The translations under genes were made by a program, and so were the position numbers. From Ancylobacter sp. Lp-2 (GTDB lineage Bacteria > Pseudomonadota > Alphaproteobacteria > Rhizobiales > Xanthobacteraceae): a stretch of DNA of 64,000 nucleotides. Of the stretch, positions 17,006 through 25,079 are shown piece after piece. Numbering within the stretch: the stretch's first letter is position 1; every line of letters starts with the position of its first letter. The notes below the pieces were generated by a model, which was not told where the DNA came from, ran no database searches, and worked only from the letters and a program-made list of their open reading frames with translations. Location: contig NZ_JAJALI010000005.1 in the NCBI RefSeq assembly GCF_020523795.1, forward strand, positions 340,493-404,492. Reading direction: 5' to 3'.

Positions 17006-19363
17006 CTATTCGGCGACCACATAAGTATGGAGGCGGACGCGGCCGGATGCATCCGTCTCGCGATACACGCCCTGGATCTCCACCTCGAAGCCGGGAAACG
17101 TGTTGAAGCAGGCCTCGAACATCCGGAGATAGTCGATCATCGGCTGGGCGCGCTCGGTCAGGCGCTCGCCCGGCACGATGGTGGCGATGCCGGGCGGGTA
17201 GACCACGAAGGGCGTCGTGGCGATGCGGCCGAAGAGGGTGTCGATAGGCAGATAGTCCACATCGTTGCGCACGAGACGGCGCATGGCCTCATGCGGAGAG
17301 AGCGCGATCTGCGGCAGGTGCTCCGCCGAGAACTGCTTCGCCTGCAAGGCGCTGGCATTGGCGGCGCGGAAGAAGCGGTGCATCTCGCCGCAGAGGTCGC
17401 GCAGCCGCACCCCGGTATAGCGGGCCGGCCGGCGGCGGAAGAATTCCGGGATCGCCTCTTCCAGCAGCACATTATCGTCGTGCAGCTTTTTGAAGGCGAC
17501 CAGCCCGCTGATCAGCGTGCTGGCCTTGCTGGCCTCGACGCCGGGGGTCAGCAGGAACAGCAGCGAGTTCAGGTCGTTCTTCTCGGCGACGATGCGGTTC
17601 TCCCGCAGATATTGCGCCACCACCGGGGCCGGGATGCCATGCTCGGCATAGGTGCCGGTGGCGCGGTCGAAGCCGGGAGTGAGCAGGGTCAGCTTGTTGG
17701 GATCGGTCATGGCGAAGCCCGGTTCCATGCCGGGAAAGCCATGCCAGGCCGCGCCGGGGGCCAGCTGCCAGAAGGCCGGGTCGGTGGCGAGCAGGTCGGT
17801 GGCGACGCTCTCCCACGGCACCTCATGCGCGGCACCGGGGCTGGATGCATCCGGGATGGCGACGCGGTTGGGCACGAAGGGCTCGAAGAACCACCGCCGC
17901 TCGGGGCGCTGCTCCTTTTCCTCGAATTCGCGCCGCACGGCGCGGATCTTCTTGCGCAGCTCGATGCCCAACCGGATCGTGTCGTCCCACAGCACTTCGC
18001 CGGAGCGGCCCTTCATCATCTGCGCGCCGACGTCGAGCGAGGCGAACAACGGGTAGAAGGGCGAGGTGGAGGCGTGCTGCATGAAGCTTTCGTTGAAGCG
18101 CCGGTGCTCCACCCGCCGCTTCTGGCCGCTGATATGGCGGTCCTTCATGTGGATCTGCGAGGCCTGCGAGAAGCTGGCCAGCTGCTTGTGGGTGGACTGG
18201 GTGGCGATGATGCCCGGCGCCTCCGGCCCGAGCCCGGAGAGCCCCATGGCGAAGCGCCCGGCATAGAGCGGGTGGAACTTCATGAAGCCCGCCCAGGCCT
18301 CGTCGAACAGGATATAGTCGCAGAGATGGCCGATCCGCGCGAGGATCATCTCCGCATTGTGGATGGTGCCGTCATAGGTGCACTGCTCCACCACGGCGAC
18401 GCGGAACGGGCGCGGCTTGCGCCAGAGCTCGGGATCCTTCACCAGCGGGTGGCTGCGGATCTGCTCGCGCAGCGCCGCCTCCTCCAGCACGGCATAGTCC
18501 ATCGGGCCGATCAGGCCGTAGGCGTTGCGGGCGGTGGGCACGTAGACCGGAATGCCGCCGGAGATCATCAGCGCGCCGTGATGGGCGGCCTTGTGGTTGT
18601 TGCGGTCGAACAGCACCAGGTCGCCATCGGTGACGAGCGCGGCAAGCGCCACCTTGTTCGAGGTGGAGGTGCCGTTGAGCACGAAATAGGTCTTCTCGGC
18701 GCCGAAGATCTTCGCCGCCTCCTTCTGCGCCGCCAGCGCCGGGCCCTCATGGGTCAGGAGATCGCCGAGGTCGAGCACCGAATTGTCGAGGTCGTCGCGG
18801 AACACCGCCTCGCCCAGATGCTCCATGAATACCCGGCCGATGGGGCTGCGCGAATAGAACACGCCGCCATTGTGGCCGGGACAGGTCCAGAGCTGGTTGC
18901 CTTCCTCGGCATAGTCGACCAGCGCGCCGAAGAACGGCGTCTTCAGCGTCTCGGCATATTGCTTGAGCCGGCTGATCAGGTTCTTGGCGATGAAGGCGGG
19001 GGTTTCCTCGGCGAGGAAGACGTAGCCGTCGATGAAGTCCAGCACCTCGACCGGCACGTCCTCGAAGCGCTTGCGGCGAATCAGCAGGATGATCGGGAAA
19101 TCCAGCCCGCGCCGACGCATCAGGTTGATGAGGGCGGCGGTCTTGCCCTCCAGGCCCTTCTTGCCCCAGTCCACCATCATGCAGCCGATGGCGGCATCGG
19201 TCTGCACCGCGACCTCGGCCTCTTCCAGATTGCGTGCCCGCACCACCTCGAAGCCGGAGCGCTCGATCTCGGCGACGATCTGGTTGTAGCGGGCGCCCTC
19301 GATATCGTCCGCGTCGAAGGCGGGCGTCGCGAACAGGAAGTTGAAGCGCTTGAAATAGTCCAT
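17006..19363 (-). CDS. PLP-dependent ornithine/lysine/arginine decarboxylase
   Basis: Fold-type I basic amino-acid decarboxylase of 785 residues. It has the N-terminal wing (CheY-like) domain (about 1-130), the PLP domain with NGTSTSNKVAL, Asp354 in ILFDEAWAGF and the Schiff-base lysine Lys393 in STHKQLASFSQAS, and the C-terminal domain. It probably makes putrescine, cadaverine or agmatine. Sequence alone does not settle the substrate; the length is that of the large alphaproteobacterial class rather than the roughly 710-residue E. coli enzymes. No antiporter gene is adjacent, unlike acid-resistance systems. The ATG at 19363 fits the family N-terminus MDYFKRFNFLFATP. Confidence 0.93.
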   Translation of the reverse strand: MDYFKRFNFLFATPAFDADDIEGARYNQIVAEIERSGFEVVRARNLEEAEVAVQTDAAIGCMMVDWGKKGLEGKTAALINLMRRRGLDFPIILLIRRKRFEDVPVEVLDFIDGYVFLAEETPAFIAKNLISRLKQYAETLKTPFFGALVDYAEEGNQLWTCPGHNGGVFYSRSPIGRVFMEHLGEAVFRDDLDNSVLDLGDLLTHEGPALAAQKEAAKIFGAEKTYFVLNGTSTSNKVALAALVTDGDLVLFDRNNHKAAHHGALMISGGIPVYVPTARNAYGLIGPMDYAVLEEAALREQIRSHPLVKDPELWRKPRPFRVAVVEQCTYDGTIHNAEMILARIGHLCDYILFDEAWAGFMKFHPLYAGRFAMGLSGLGPEAPGIIATQSTHKQLASFSQASQIHMKDRHISGQKRRVEHRRFNESFMQHASTSPFYPLFASLDVGAQMMKGRSGEVLWDDTIRLGIELRKKIRAVRREFEEKEQRPERRWFFEPFVPNRVAIPDASSPGAAHEVPWESVATDLLATDPAFWQLAPGAAWHGFPGMEPGFAMTDPNKLTLLTPGFDRATGTYAEHGIPAPVVAQYLRENRIVAEKNDLNSLLFLLTPGVEASKASTLISGLVAFKKLHDDNVLLEEAIPEFFRRRPARYTGVRLRDLCGEMHRFFRAANASALQAKQFSAEHLPQIALSPHEAMRRLVRNDVDYLPIDTLFGRIATTPFVVYPPGIATIVPGERLTERAQPMIDYLRMFEACFNTFPGFEVEIQGVYRETDASGRVRLHTYVVAE

Positions 19364-19489
19364 GCGGGCTCCCGGCTCCGATCCGACATTAGCGCGAGAT
19401 GTCCCACTCACCCCGTGACAAGATCGTGACGGGCCGCCGGCCCCCGCGGCACGCAAAATCCGGCAAGCCAGCCGCGGAGACCGCGAGGG

Positions 19490-21076
19490 TCAGGACCAGA
19501 AGGGCCTGGCCTCGGTAAACAGTTCCCAGGTCTGCTTCAGCTCCTTGGCGGTTTCGACGCAATCCCGTCCCTGCCAGCCGGTGATCGCCCCGATCGCCCG
19601 ATGGACCTGCGGGCTCGACGTGCTCGCCTCGACCTCGCGCAGAAGCGATTGCGTCGTGGTGGCATCGTTGTCCGCCCCGAGGACGTTCTGCAGCCGCGAC
19701 ATCCGCTTCAGATATTTCTGGGCGACCTCGGTCTCGCCGAAAAGCGGCTGGAAGAATTCCGCGGCGTAGCGGAGCTTCTTCAGGGTGAGGCGCAGTTCAT
19801 GCCGGGCCTCCGGCGCGAGCCGGCGCAAATGCTGGCCCTGCTTCAGCGCCTTCCGGCTGAGGCGGGTCAGCGCCCGGTCGGCGACGTCTCGACCGGGCTG
19901 GGTCAGCACCGCCAGCGCCTCGATCCCGATGTCGTTGCGCCAGCTGCGGCGCTCGATCACCCTGCCGAGAGACAGCAGGAAGCCCGTGCAATCGGGACCG
20001 AGCAGAACCGCGCGCGCCGCCTCGTAGCCGCGCTCCCGCAGCGGTGCGGTCGCGGCCTTGAGGTCGGTAAAATCGATGCCGGGCAGGTTGGTGGCCTCGA
20101 TCTCGGCGATCGTGGTGGACTGGAAGACGTCCCAGTTGCGGGCCGGCCCCAACGCGGAGGCCAGCCTGCGGGCATCGACCACCAGAGCCTGAAGCGTCGA
20201 GGCGGGGATTTCCCGCCCGAATACCGAGATCGCCGTCCGCAGGCGCCGGAGGGCGACCCGCAGCTGATGTACGCCTTCCAGGTCCCTTCCGTGCTGCGCC
20301 GCCATCAGATTGGCCATGACGTGCCGCTGACAGGTGGTCAGGGTCTTGGCGATCACCTCGTCGGCGATGTCGTCGGGCTCGATGCCGGAGGCGGGCGCCT
20401 TTCCGGCACGCGGATGACCGCCGAAAGCGAGCGCGTAGCCGCGCTCCGCCTTGCTCTGGGTGCCGATGCGAAGGGAGCCCTGCTCCAGCAGCGACAAGGC
20501 GAGCTCGTAGAGGGCGCCGACCTCGCCCGACTTCAGCTCCAGCTCGATTTCGCAGACCGGCTCCGTCCGCTCGCCGGCGATCAGTTCGCCCTCGTCGAAC
20601 GCCAGCTCGACGACCGAGCCGCCGAAGGGCACCGTCTTGGTGTGGCGGCGGATGCGGGTGGTGAAGACCGTCCCGAGATCGGCCGCCTGCAACGTCTCGA
20701 ACGGCGCGCCGAGGTCACCCAGCGGCAGGGCGTCGAGCTGCAGCGCCATATCCGGCACCTGTGTCTCCAGCTCCGGCCGCTGCAAGGGGTTCGCCTGCGC
20801 CGCCAGTTTCAGGGTCTGCACATGCTGCTTGCCGCTGCGCCGAACGCGAAGCGAGCCGCCGTGCCGGGCGATGACCGCATCGGGCGTATCGTAATAGGTG
20901 GCCTCCAGCCGCCGGACGACGCCCCTGGATGTGGCATTGCGCAATACGATCGGGGCATCGACGAGCCGCGCAAGAGTGGCCGGATCCGTCAACAGCTTGA
21001 GTTCGATCTCGTGAGCGCCCGACGCCTTCGCGTCGTCGCCCGCTTCCCGCTGCATCGTGGTGCTGCCTTCCGGCAT
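19490..21076 (-). CDS. CYTH and CHAD domain-containing protein
   Basis: Protein of about 528 residues joining an N-terminal CYTH triphosphate-tunnel domain (EIELKLL motif of the ExExK type, then YYDTPD and ELELKSG) to a C-terminal CHAD helical domain rich in conserved histidines and basic residues (HQLRVALRRLRTAI, HELRLTLKKLRYAAEFF). CHAD domains bind inorganic polyphosphate and CYTH domains hydrolyse triphosphates, so a polyphosphate-related role is likely. The ATG at 21076 has AGAAGGA 7 nt upstream; other in-frame starts at 21145 and 21238 are possible. Confidence 0.9.
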   Translation of the reverse strand: MPEGSTTMQREAGDDAKASGAHEIELKLLTDPATLARLVDAPIVLRNATSRGVVRRLEATYYDTPDAVIARHGGSLRVRRSGKQHVQTLKLAAQANPLQRPELETQVPDMALQLDALPLGDLGAPFETLQAADLGTVFTTRIRRHTKTVPFGGSVVELAFDEGELIAGERTEPVCEIELELKSGEVGALYELALSLLEQGSLRIGTQSKAERGYALAFGGHPRAGKAPASGIEPDDIADEVIAKTLTTCQRHVMANLMAAQHGRDLEGVHQLRVALRRLRTAISVFGREIPASTLQALVVDARRLASALGPARNWDVFQSTTIAEIEATNLPGIDFTDLKAATAPLRERGYEAARAVLLGPDCTGFLLSLGRVIERRSWRNDIGIEALAVLTQPGRDVADRALTRLSRKALKQGQHLRRLAPEARHELRLTLKKLRYAAEFFQPLFGETEVAQKYLKRMSRLQNVLGADNDATTTQSLLREVEASTSSPQVHRAIGAITGWQGRDCVETAKELKQTWELFTEARPFWS

Positions 21077-21274
21077 GTCGTCGTCCTTCTTCACGCCTGC
21101 CTCCCCCGGCCGTCGGTCGTCGGTCGTCGCCAGAGGGGAAGCCATCGATAGTGCCTGCACACAGCGATAGGGGCTGAGACTGTCACAAAAAAGTAGCAAT
21201 GGCGCCGAGACGCACGGAAAGATTGGATATCCGGGCAAACAGCGCGAAGGCGTTCATGCTGGACGTGTCGCCAC

Positions 21275-22456
21275 TCACGGCCCGGCATCGATCTCGGCGA
21301 TGATCCGGCCGGCCTCGGCAAAGGCGGTATTGGCGGCCGGGACGCCGGCATAGATCGCGGTCTGCATGAGCACCTCCTTCAGCTCGTCGCGGGTGAAGCC
21401 GTCGCGCGCGAGCCCGGCGCGGACATGCAGGCGAAACTCCTCCCAGCGACCGAGGCCGGCGGTGATCGCCACCACCAGCAGCCGGCGGGTGCGCTCGTCG
21501 AGCCCCGGCCGGCTCCAGATCTCCTGCCAGGCGATGCGAGTGATCATCGCCTGGAACTCAGCGTTGAAGGGGGTGCGCGCCGCCAGCGAGCGGTCGACCC
21601 AGTCGTCGCCGAGCACCCGGCGCCGATGGGCGAGACCCGCCTCGTACAGTGTCTGCGCCGCCTGCTCGACCTCCTGCGCCGGCGCGAGGAAGCTCCGGAG
21701 TGCGCTCGCCAGTGCGGCCGGCACCTCGACGGGGGCGAGATGGGCGCAGTCGAGAACGAGGTGAGCGGCGCCGGGAATGCCGGCGACGAGCCGCTCGCCA
21801 TGGCCGGCATAGGGCGTCGAGACATCGCGCGTGCCGGTGACGACCAGCGTCGGCACGGCGATTTCCCGCAGGTGGCCGATCAGTTCCATGTCGCGGATCG
21901 CCGCGCCGGCACCGGCATAGCCCTGCGCCGGCGTCGACAGCAGGCCACGACGCAGGCTCTCGGCGACGAAGGGGCGCTGCGCGGCAAAGGCCGGCGACAG
22001 GAATCGTCCCATGGCGAGATCGGCGATACCAGCCATGCCCTCCGCCGCCACGCGGGCGATGCGGTCCTCCCACGCGCCCCTGTCCATGGCCGGCGAGGTG
22101 CAGATCAGCGCCAGCGCCGTCACTCGCTCGGGCCGGTCGAGAGCGAGCTGCATCGCCACCATGCCGCCGAGCGACACGCCGGCCACCGCCGCCGCGCCAA
22201 TTCCGGCGGCGTCCATCGCGGCGGAGACATCGTCGGCCAGCATCGCCAGCGTGTAGGCGCCAGCCGGGGCATCGGAGGCGCCGTGGCCGCGCATATCGAT
22301 CCGCAGCAGGCGGAAGGCCGGCAGCAGATGCGGCATCGCCGCGTCCCACAGCGTCAGGTCGGTGCCGATCGAATTGAGCAGGACAAGCGGCGGGTTGGCC
22401 TCGGCTCCGTCCAGCCTCCAGAAGATGCGCGCCCCGGCGCTGGTGACGAACGGCAT
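21275..22456 (-). CDS. pcaDC: Fused 3-oxoadipate enol-lactonase / 4-carboxymuconolactone decarboxylase
   Basis: Bifunctional enzyme of 393 residues for the last two ring-cleavage steps of the protocatechuate branch, giving 3-oxoadipate. Residues about 1-258 are an alpha/beta-hydrolase (PcaD) with nucleophile elbow GVSLGG (Ser95), Asp211 and His239. Residues about 265-393 are a carboxymuconolactone decarboxylase (PcaC) with RRRVLGDDWVDRSLA, QEIWSRPGLDERTRRLL and TAIYAGVPAANTAF. This fusion is known in several alphaproteobacteria and actinobacteria. It starts 4 nt after pcaB and is the last gene of the long operon starting at 31909. Confidence 0.95.
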   Translation of the reverse strand: MPFVTSAGARIFWRLDGAEANPPLVLLNSIGTDLTLWDAAMPHLLPAFRLLRIDMRGHGASDAPAGAYTLAMLADDVSAAMDAAGIGAAAVAGVSLGGMVAMQLALDRPERVTALALICTSPAMDRGAWEDRIARVAAEGMAGIADLAMGRFLSPAFAAQRPFVAESLRRGLLSTPAQGYAGAGAAIRDMELIGHLREIAVPTLVVTGTRDVSTPYAGHGERLVAGIPGAAHLVLDCAHLAPVEVPAALASALRSFLAPAQEVEQAAQTLYEAGLAHRRRVLGDDWVDRSLAARTPFNAEFQAMITRIAWQEIWSRPGLDERTRRLLVVAITAGLGRWEEFRLHVRAGLARDGFTRDELKEVLMQTAIYAGVPAANTAFAEAGRIIAEIDAGP

Positions 22457-22460
22457 GGCC

Positions 22461-23606
22461 CTATCCCTCGTGCGGGTCGGAAAGCAGCTGCGCGACCAGC
22501 GCCGCGCTCTCGCCGATATCGCCGCCGAGTTCGGCCGCCGCGAGGTTGCGGGCGATCGCGGCCGTGTCGATCTCCAGCCCCTGCGCCACCTCCGCCATCG
22601 CCGCCGCGCTGCCGGCCGCGAGCAGGAACAGCTCGGCCAGCACCGGCCCTTCCGCCTGCCAGCCGCCGAGGCCGCGCTCGCCCTCTGCCGGCAGGCCAAA
22701 CAGCACGCCGGCGGCGAGGCCGGGGGCGCGATGAGCGGCGGCCAGCGCGACCTGGCATCCGGTCGGATTGCGCTTATGCGCCATGGCCGAGGAACCGCCG
22801 CGGCCGGCAACCGCCGGTTCGCGCGCCTCGCCGATGGCGTTCTGCGCCAGCAGCGAGAGGTCGCGCGCCATCTTGCCAAGCGCGCCGATGAGAATGGCGA
22901 GGGCGGCCGCGATGCCGGCGAGCCCACCGCGACGGACGTGCCAGGGCGGCGCGGCGGGCAGGCCGAGCGCCGGACCCAGCCGGGCGGCGACCGCCGCGCC
23001 CTTGCCGTCCAGTCCCTCCCGCGTACCCGCCGCGCCGCCGAACTGCAGCACCGCGTGATCGGCGACTTCGGCCTCCAGCCGGCGGGATGCCTCGCAGATG
23101 CCGGCGCGCCACTGCGCGAGGCGCAGGCCGAAGCCGATCGGCCGCGCATCCTGCAACAGCGTGCGGCCAAGCGCCGGCCGCGTCGCGTGCCGCTGCGCCT
23201 CCAGGGCGAGCGCCGCCGTCAGCGGATCGATGTCCTGCGCGAGCAGGGTCGTGGCCTCGCGGATCTGGAGGGCCAGCACGGTATCGGCGAGGTCCTGGCT
23301 GGTGGTGCCCTTGTGCAGGGCCGGGGCGATGGCGGGCGGCAGCGCCGCACGCAATCGGATGACCAGCGGGATCGCCAGCGTGCCAGCATGGGCGGCCTCG
23401 GCGGCGAGTTCCGCCGGATCGACGACGAGGGTACGGCAAAGCTCGGCGATGGCGAGCGCCGCCTCCGGCGCCACCAGCCCCTCGGCGGCCTCCGCGCTGG
23501 CGAGCGCCGCCTCGAAGGCGAGCGCATGGCGCAGCGTCGTGGCGTCGTCGAAGACCGCCAGCATGGCGTCGGTGGTCGAGGGCCGGGTGCGGAGCAACTG
23601 GCTCAT
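22461..23606 (-). CDS. pcaB: 3-carboxy-cis,cis-muconate cycloisomerase
   Basis: Fumarase/aspartase-superfamily enzyme of 381 residues that lactonises 3-carboxy-cis,cis-muconate to 4-carboxymuconolactone. The superfamily signature is GSSAMAHKRNPTGC, and the LHKGTTSQDLADT and LGGWQAEGPVL boxes are typical of PcaB. It is somewhat shorter than the roughly 450-residue Pseudomonas enzyme, lacking part of the C-terminal region, as often seen in alphaproteobacteria. The ATG at 23606 overlaps the pcaG stop (ATGA). Confidence 0.95.
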   Translation of the reverse strand: MSQLLRTRPSTTDAMLAVFDDATTLRHALAFEAALASAEAAEGLVAPEAALAIAELCRTLVVDPAELAAEAAHAGTLAIPLVIRLRAALPPAIAPALHKGTTSQDLADTVLALQIREATTLLAQDIDPLTAALALEAQRHATRPALGRTLLQDARPIGFGLRLAQWRAGICEASRRLEAEVADHAVLQFGGAAGTREGLDGKGAAVAARLGPALGLPAAPPWHVRRGGLAGIAAALAILIGALGKMARDLSLLAQNAIGEAREPAVAGRGGSSAMAHKRNPTGCQVALAAAHRAPGLAAGVLFGLPAEGERGLGGWQAEGPVLAELFLLAAGSAAAMAEVAQGLEIDTAAIARNLAAAELGGDIGESAALVAQLLSDPHEG

Positions 23607-24298
23607 AGGTCGAAGAACACCGTTTCGTTCTCCCCCTGCAGCACGATGTCGAGCCACCAGACGCCATCGGGCCGGCGCCGGGCGATCAGCGTATCCCGCC
23701 GCTCCGCCGGCACTAGCGCGAGGATCGGGTCGTCGCCATTGCCCTCGCCATCGGCGAAATAGAGCCGGGTGGCCAGCCGCTTGAGCAGGCCGCGCCCGAG
23801 CACGGACAGCGCGATGTGCGGCGCCTGCAGGGTATTGCCCGGCCCAGGCACCCGGCCGGGGCGAATGGTGCGGAAGCGCCATATGCCGTTCGCGTCGGTC
23901 GCCCCACGGCCGAAGCCGACGAAATGCGGATCGAGCGGCACCTCCTCGCGCCCGTCCTCGTCGCTGGCATAGCGGCCGGCGGCATTGGCGTGCCAGATCT
24001 CGACCATGACATCGTTCAACGGCGTACCCTGGCCATCATAGACGCCGCCGGCGATCTCGATCACCTCACCCTGCGGCGCCCCGGAGACGCCGGAAGTGGC
24101 GAGCAGGAAATGCTCCGGCGGCATCAGGTCGGGCCGCGCGCCGAGATCGGAGCGGCCGACGAGGTCGGCGCCGCCCTTCCACGGCAGGCCGTAGTGAAAG
24201 AACGGCCCCACCGTCTGCGACGGCGTCTGCCCAAACAGCGTCGGGTCCTGATTATCGAGGCGCGGCGCGGTATTCAGGGCGTCGAGGTCAGTGGTCAT
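23603..24298 (-). CDS. pcaG: Protocatechuate 3,4-dioxygenase alpha subunit
   Basis: Alpha subunit, 231 residues, of the intradiol ring-cleaving dioxygenase. N-terminal TPSQTVGPFFHYGLPW is the PcaG signature, followed by VMVEIWHANAAGRY and the intradiol fold. As usual for PcaG the full set of iron ligands is not kept: positions matching the beta-subunit His pair read APHIALSV. The ATG at 24298 lies 6 nt from GAGGAGG and overlaps pcaH by 11 nt; an ATG 3 nt earlier is too near the ribosome-binding site. Confidence 0.96.
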   Translation of the reverse strand: MTTDLDALNTAPRLDNQDPTLFGQTPSQTVGPFFHYGLPWKGGADLVGRSDLGARPDLMPPEHFLLATSGVSGAPQGEVIEIAGGVYDGQGTPLNDVMVEIWHANAAGRYASDEDGREEVPLDPHFVGFGRGATDANGIWRFRTIRPGRVPGPGNTLQAPHIALSVLGRGLLKRLATRLYFADGEGNGDDPILALVPAERRDTLIARRRPDGVWWLDIVLQGENETVFFDL

Positions 24299-25031
24299 CA
24301 TGCTCCTCCTCGAACGGGGTCTGGTCGCGGCCTTTGAGCACGATGTCGAAGCGATAGCCGAGCGCCCAATTCGGCACGGTGGTGCCGATGTCGAAGCGGG
24401 CGACGAGGCGCTGGCGATAGGGCATCGGCACGGCATTGGCGATCGGGTCGATCTCGATCAGCGGATCGTCCGGGAAATACATCTGCGTGACCAGCCGGGT
24501 GGCGAAGGCGGGGCCGAGCAGCGAGAGATGGATATGCGCCGGGCGCCACGCATTCTTGTGGTTGCCCCACGGATAGGCGCCGGGCCGGATGCTGACGAAG
24601 CGGTAGCGCCCCTCGGCATCGGTGATCACGCGGCCGACGCCGGTGAAATTCGGGTCGAGCGGCGCCGGCCAGTCGTCGCGGGAATGGATGTAGCGCCCGG
24701 CGGCGTTGGCCTGCCAGATCTCGATCACCGTATCCGGCACCGGGCGCGCCTGCTCGTCGAGTACCAGGCCGGCGACGACGATGCGCTGGCCCTGCGGTTC
24801 GCCGCGATGCTGCACCGTGAGGTCCGCCATGGTGGGGCCCATCAGCCGCGCCCAGGCATGGTCGGGGCCGGTGACTTCCGTGAGCGTCGCCGGAATGGCG
24901 AGCGGCGCGAGGCGGGGCGCGCGCAGCACGGTGGAACGGTAGTCGGCATGCAGCGAGGGCGGCGCGCCCGCATCCTCGCGGCGATAGGGAAGGATCATTC
25001 GGCTGATCGGTCGGCTGCTCACTTGGCTCAT
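24288..25031 (-). CDS. pcaH: Protocatechuate 3,4-dioxygenase beta subunit
   Basis: Catalytic subunit, 247 residues, that cleaves protocatechuate to 3-carboxy-cis,cis-muconate using Fe(III). The four iron ligands are visible as Tyr114 (AAGRYIH), Tyr153 (PGAYPW), His166 and His168 (RPAHIH). WQANAAGRYIHSRDDWPAPL and WGNHKNAWRPAHIHLSLLGP are family hallmarks. The ATG at 25031 is preceded by GGAGGTGG. It lies 48 nt downstream of quiC, whose product makes its substrate. Confidence 0.97.
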   Translation of the reverse strand: MSQVSSRPISRMILPYRREDAGAPPSLHADYRSTVLRAPRLAPLAIPATLTEVTGPDHAWARLMGPTMADLTVQHRGEPQGQRIVVAGLVLDEQARPVPDTVIEIWQANAAGRYIHSRDDWPAPLDPNFTGVGRVITDAEGRYRFVSIRPGAYPWGNHKNAWRPAHIHLSLLGPAFATRLVTQMYFPDDPLIEIDPIANAVPMPYRQRLVARFDIGTTVPNWALGYRFDIVLKGRDQTPFEEEHDDH

Positions 25032-25079
25032 GGCACCACCTCCATCAAGCGGCCACGGGAAGGGACAGGCGTTGCAGGC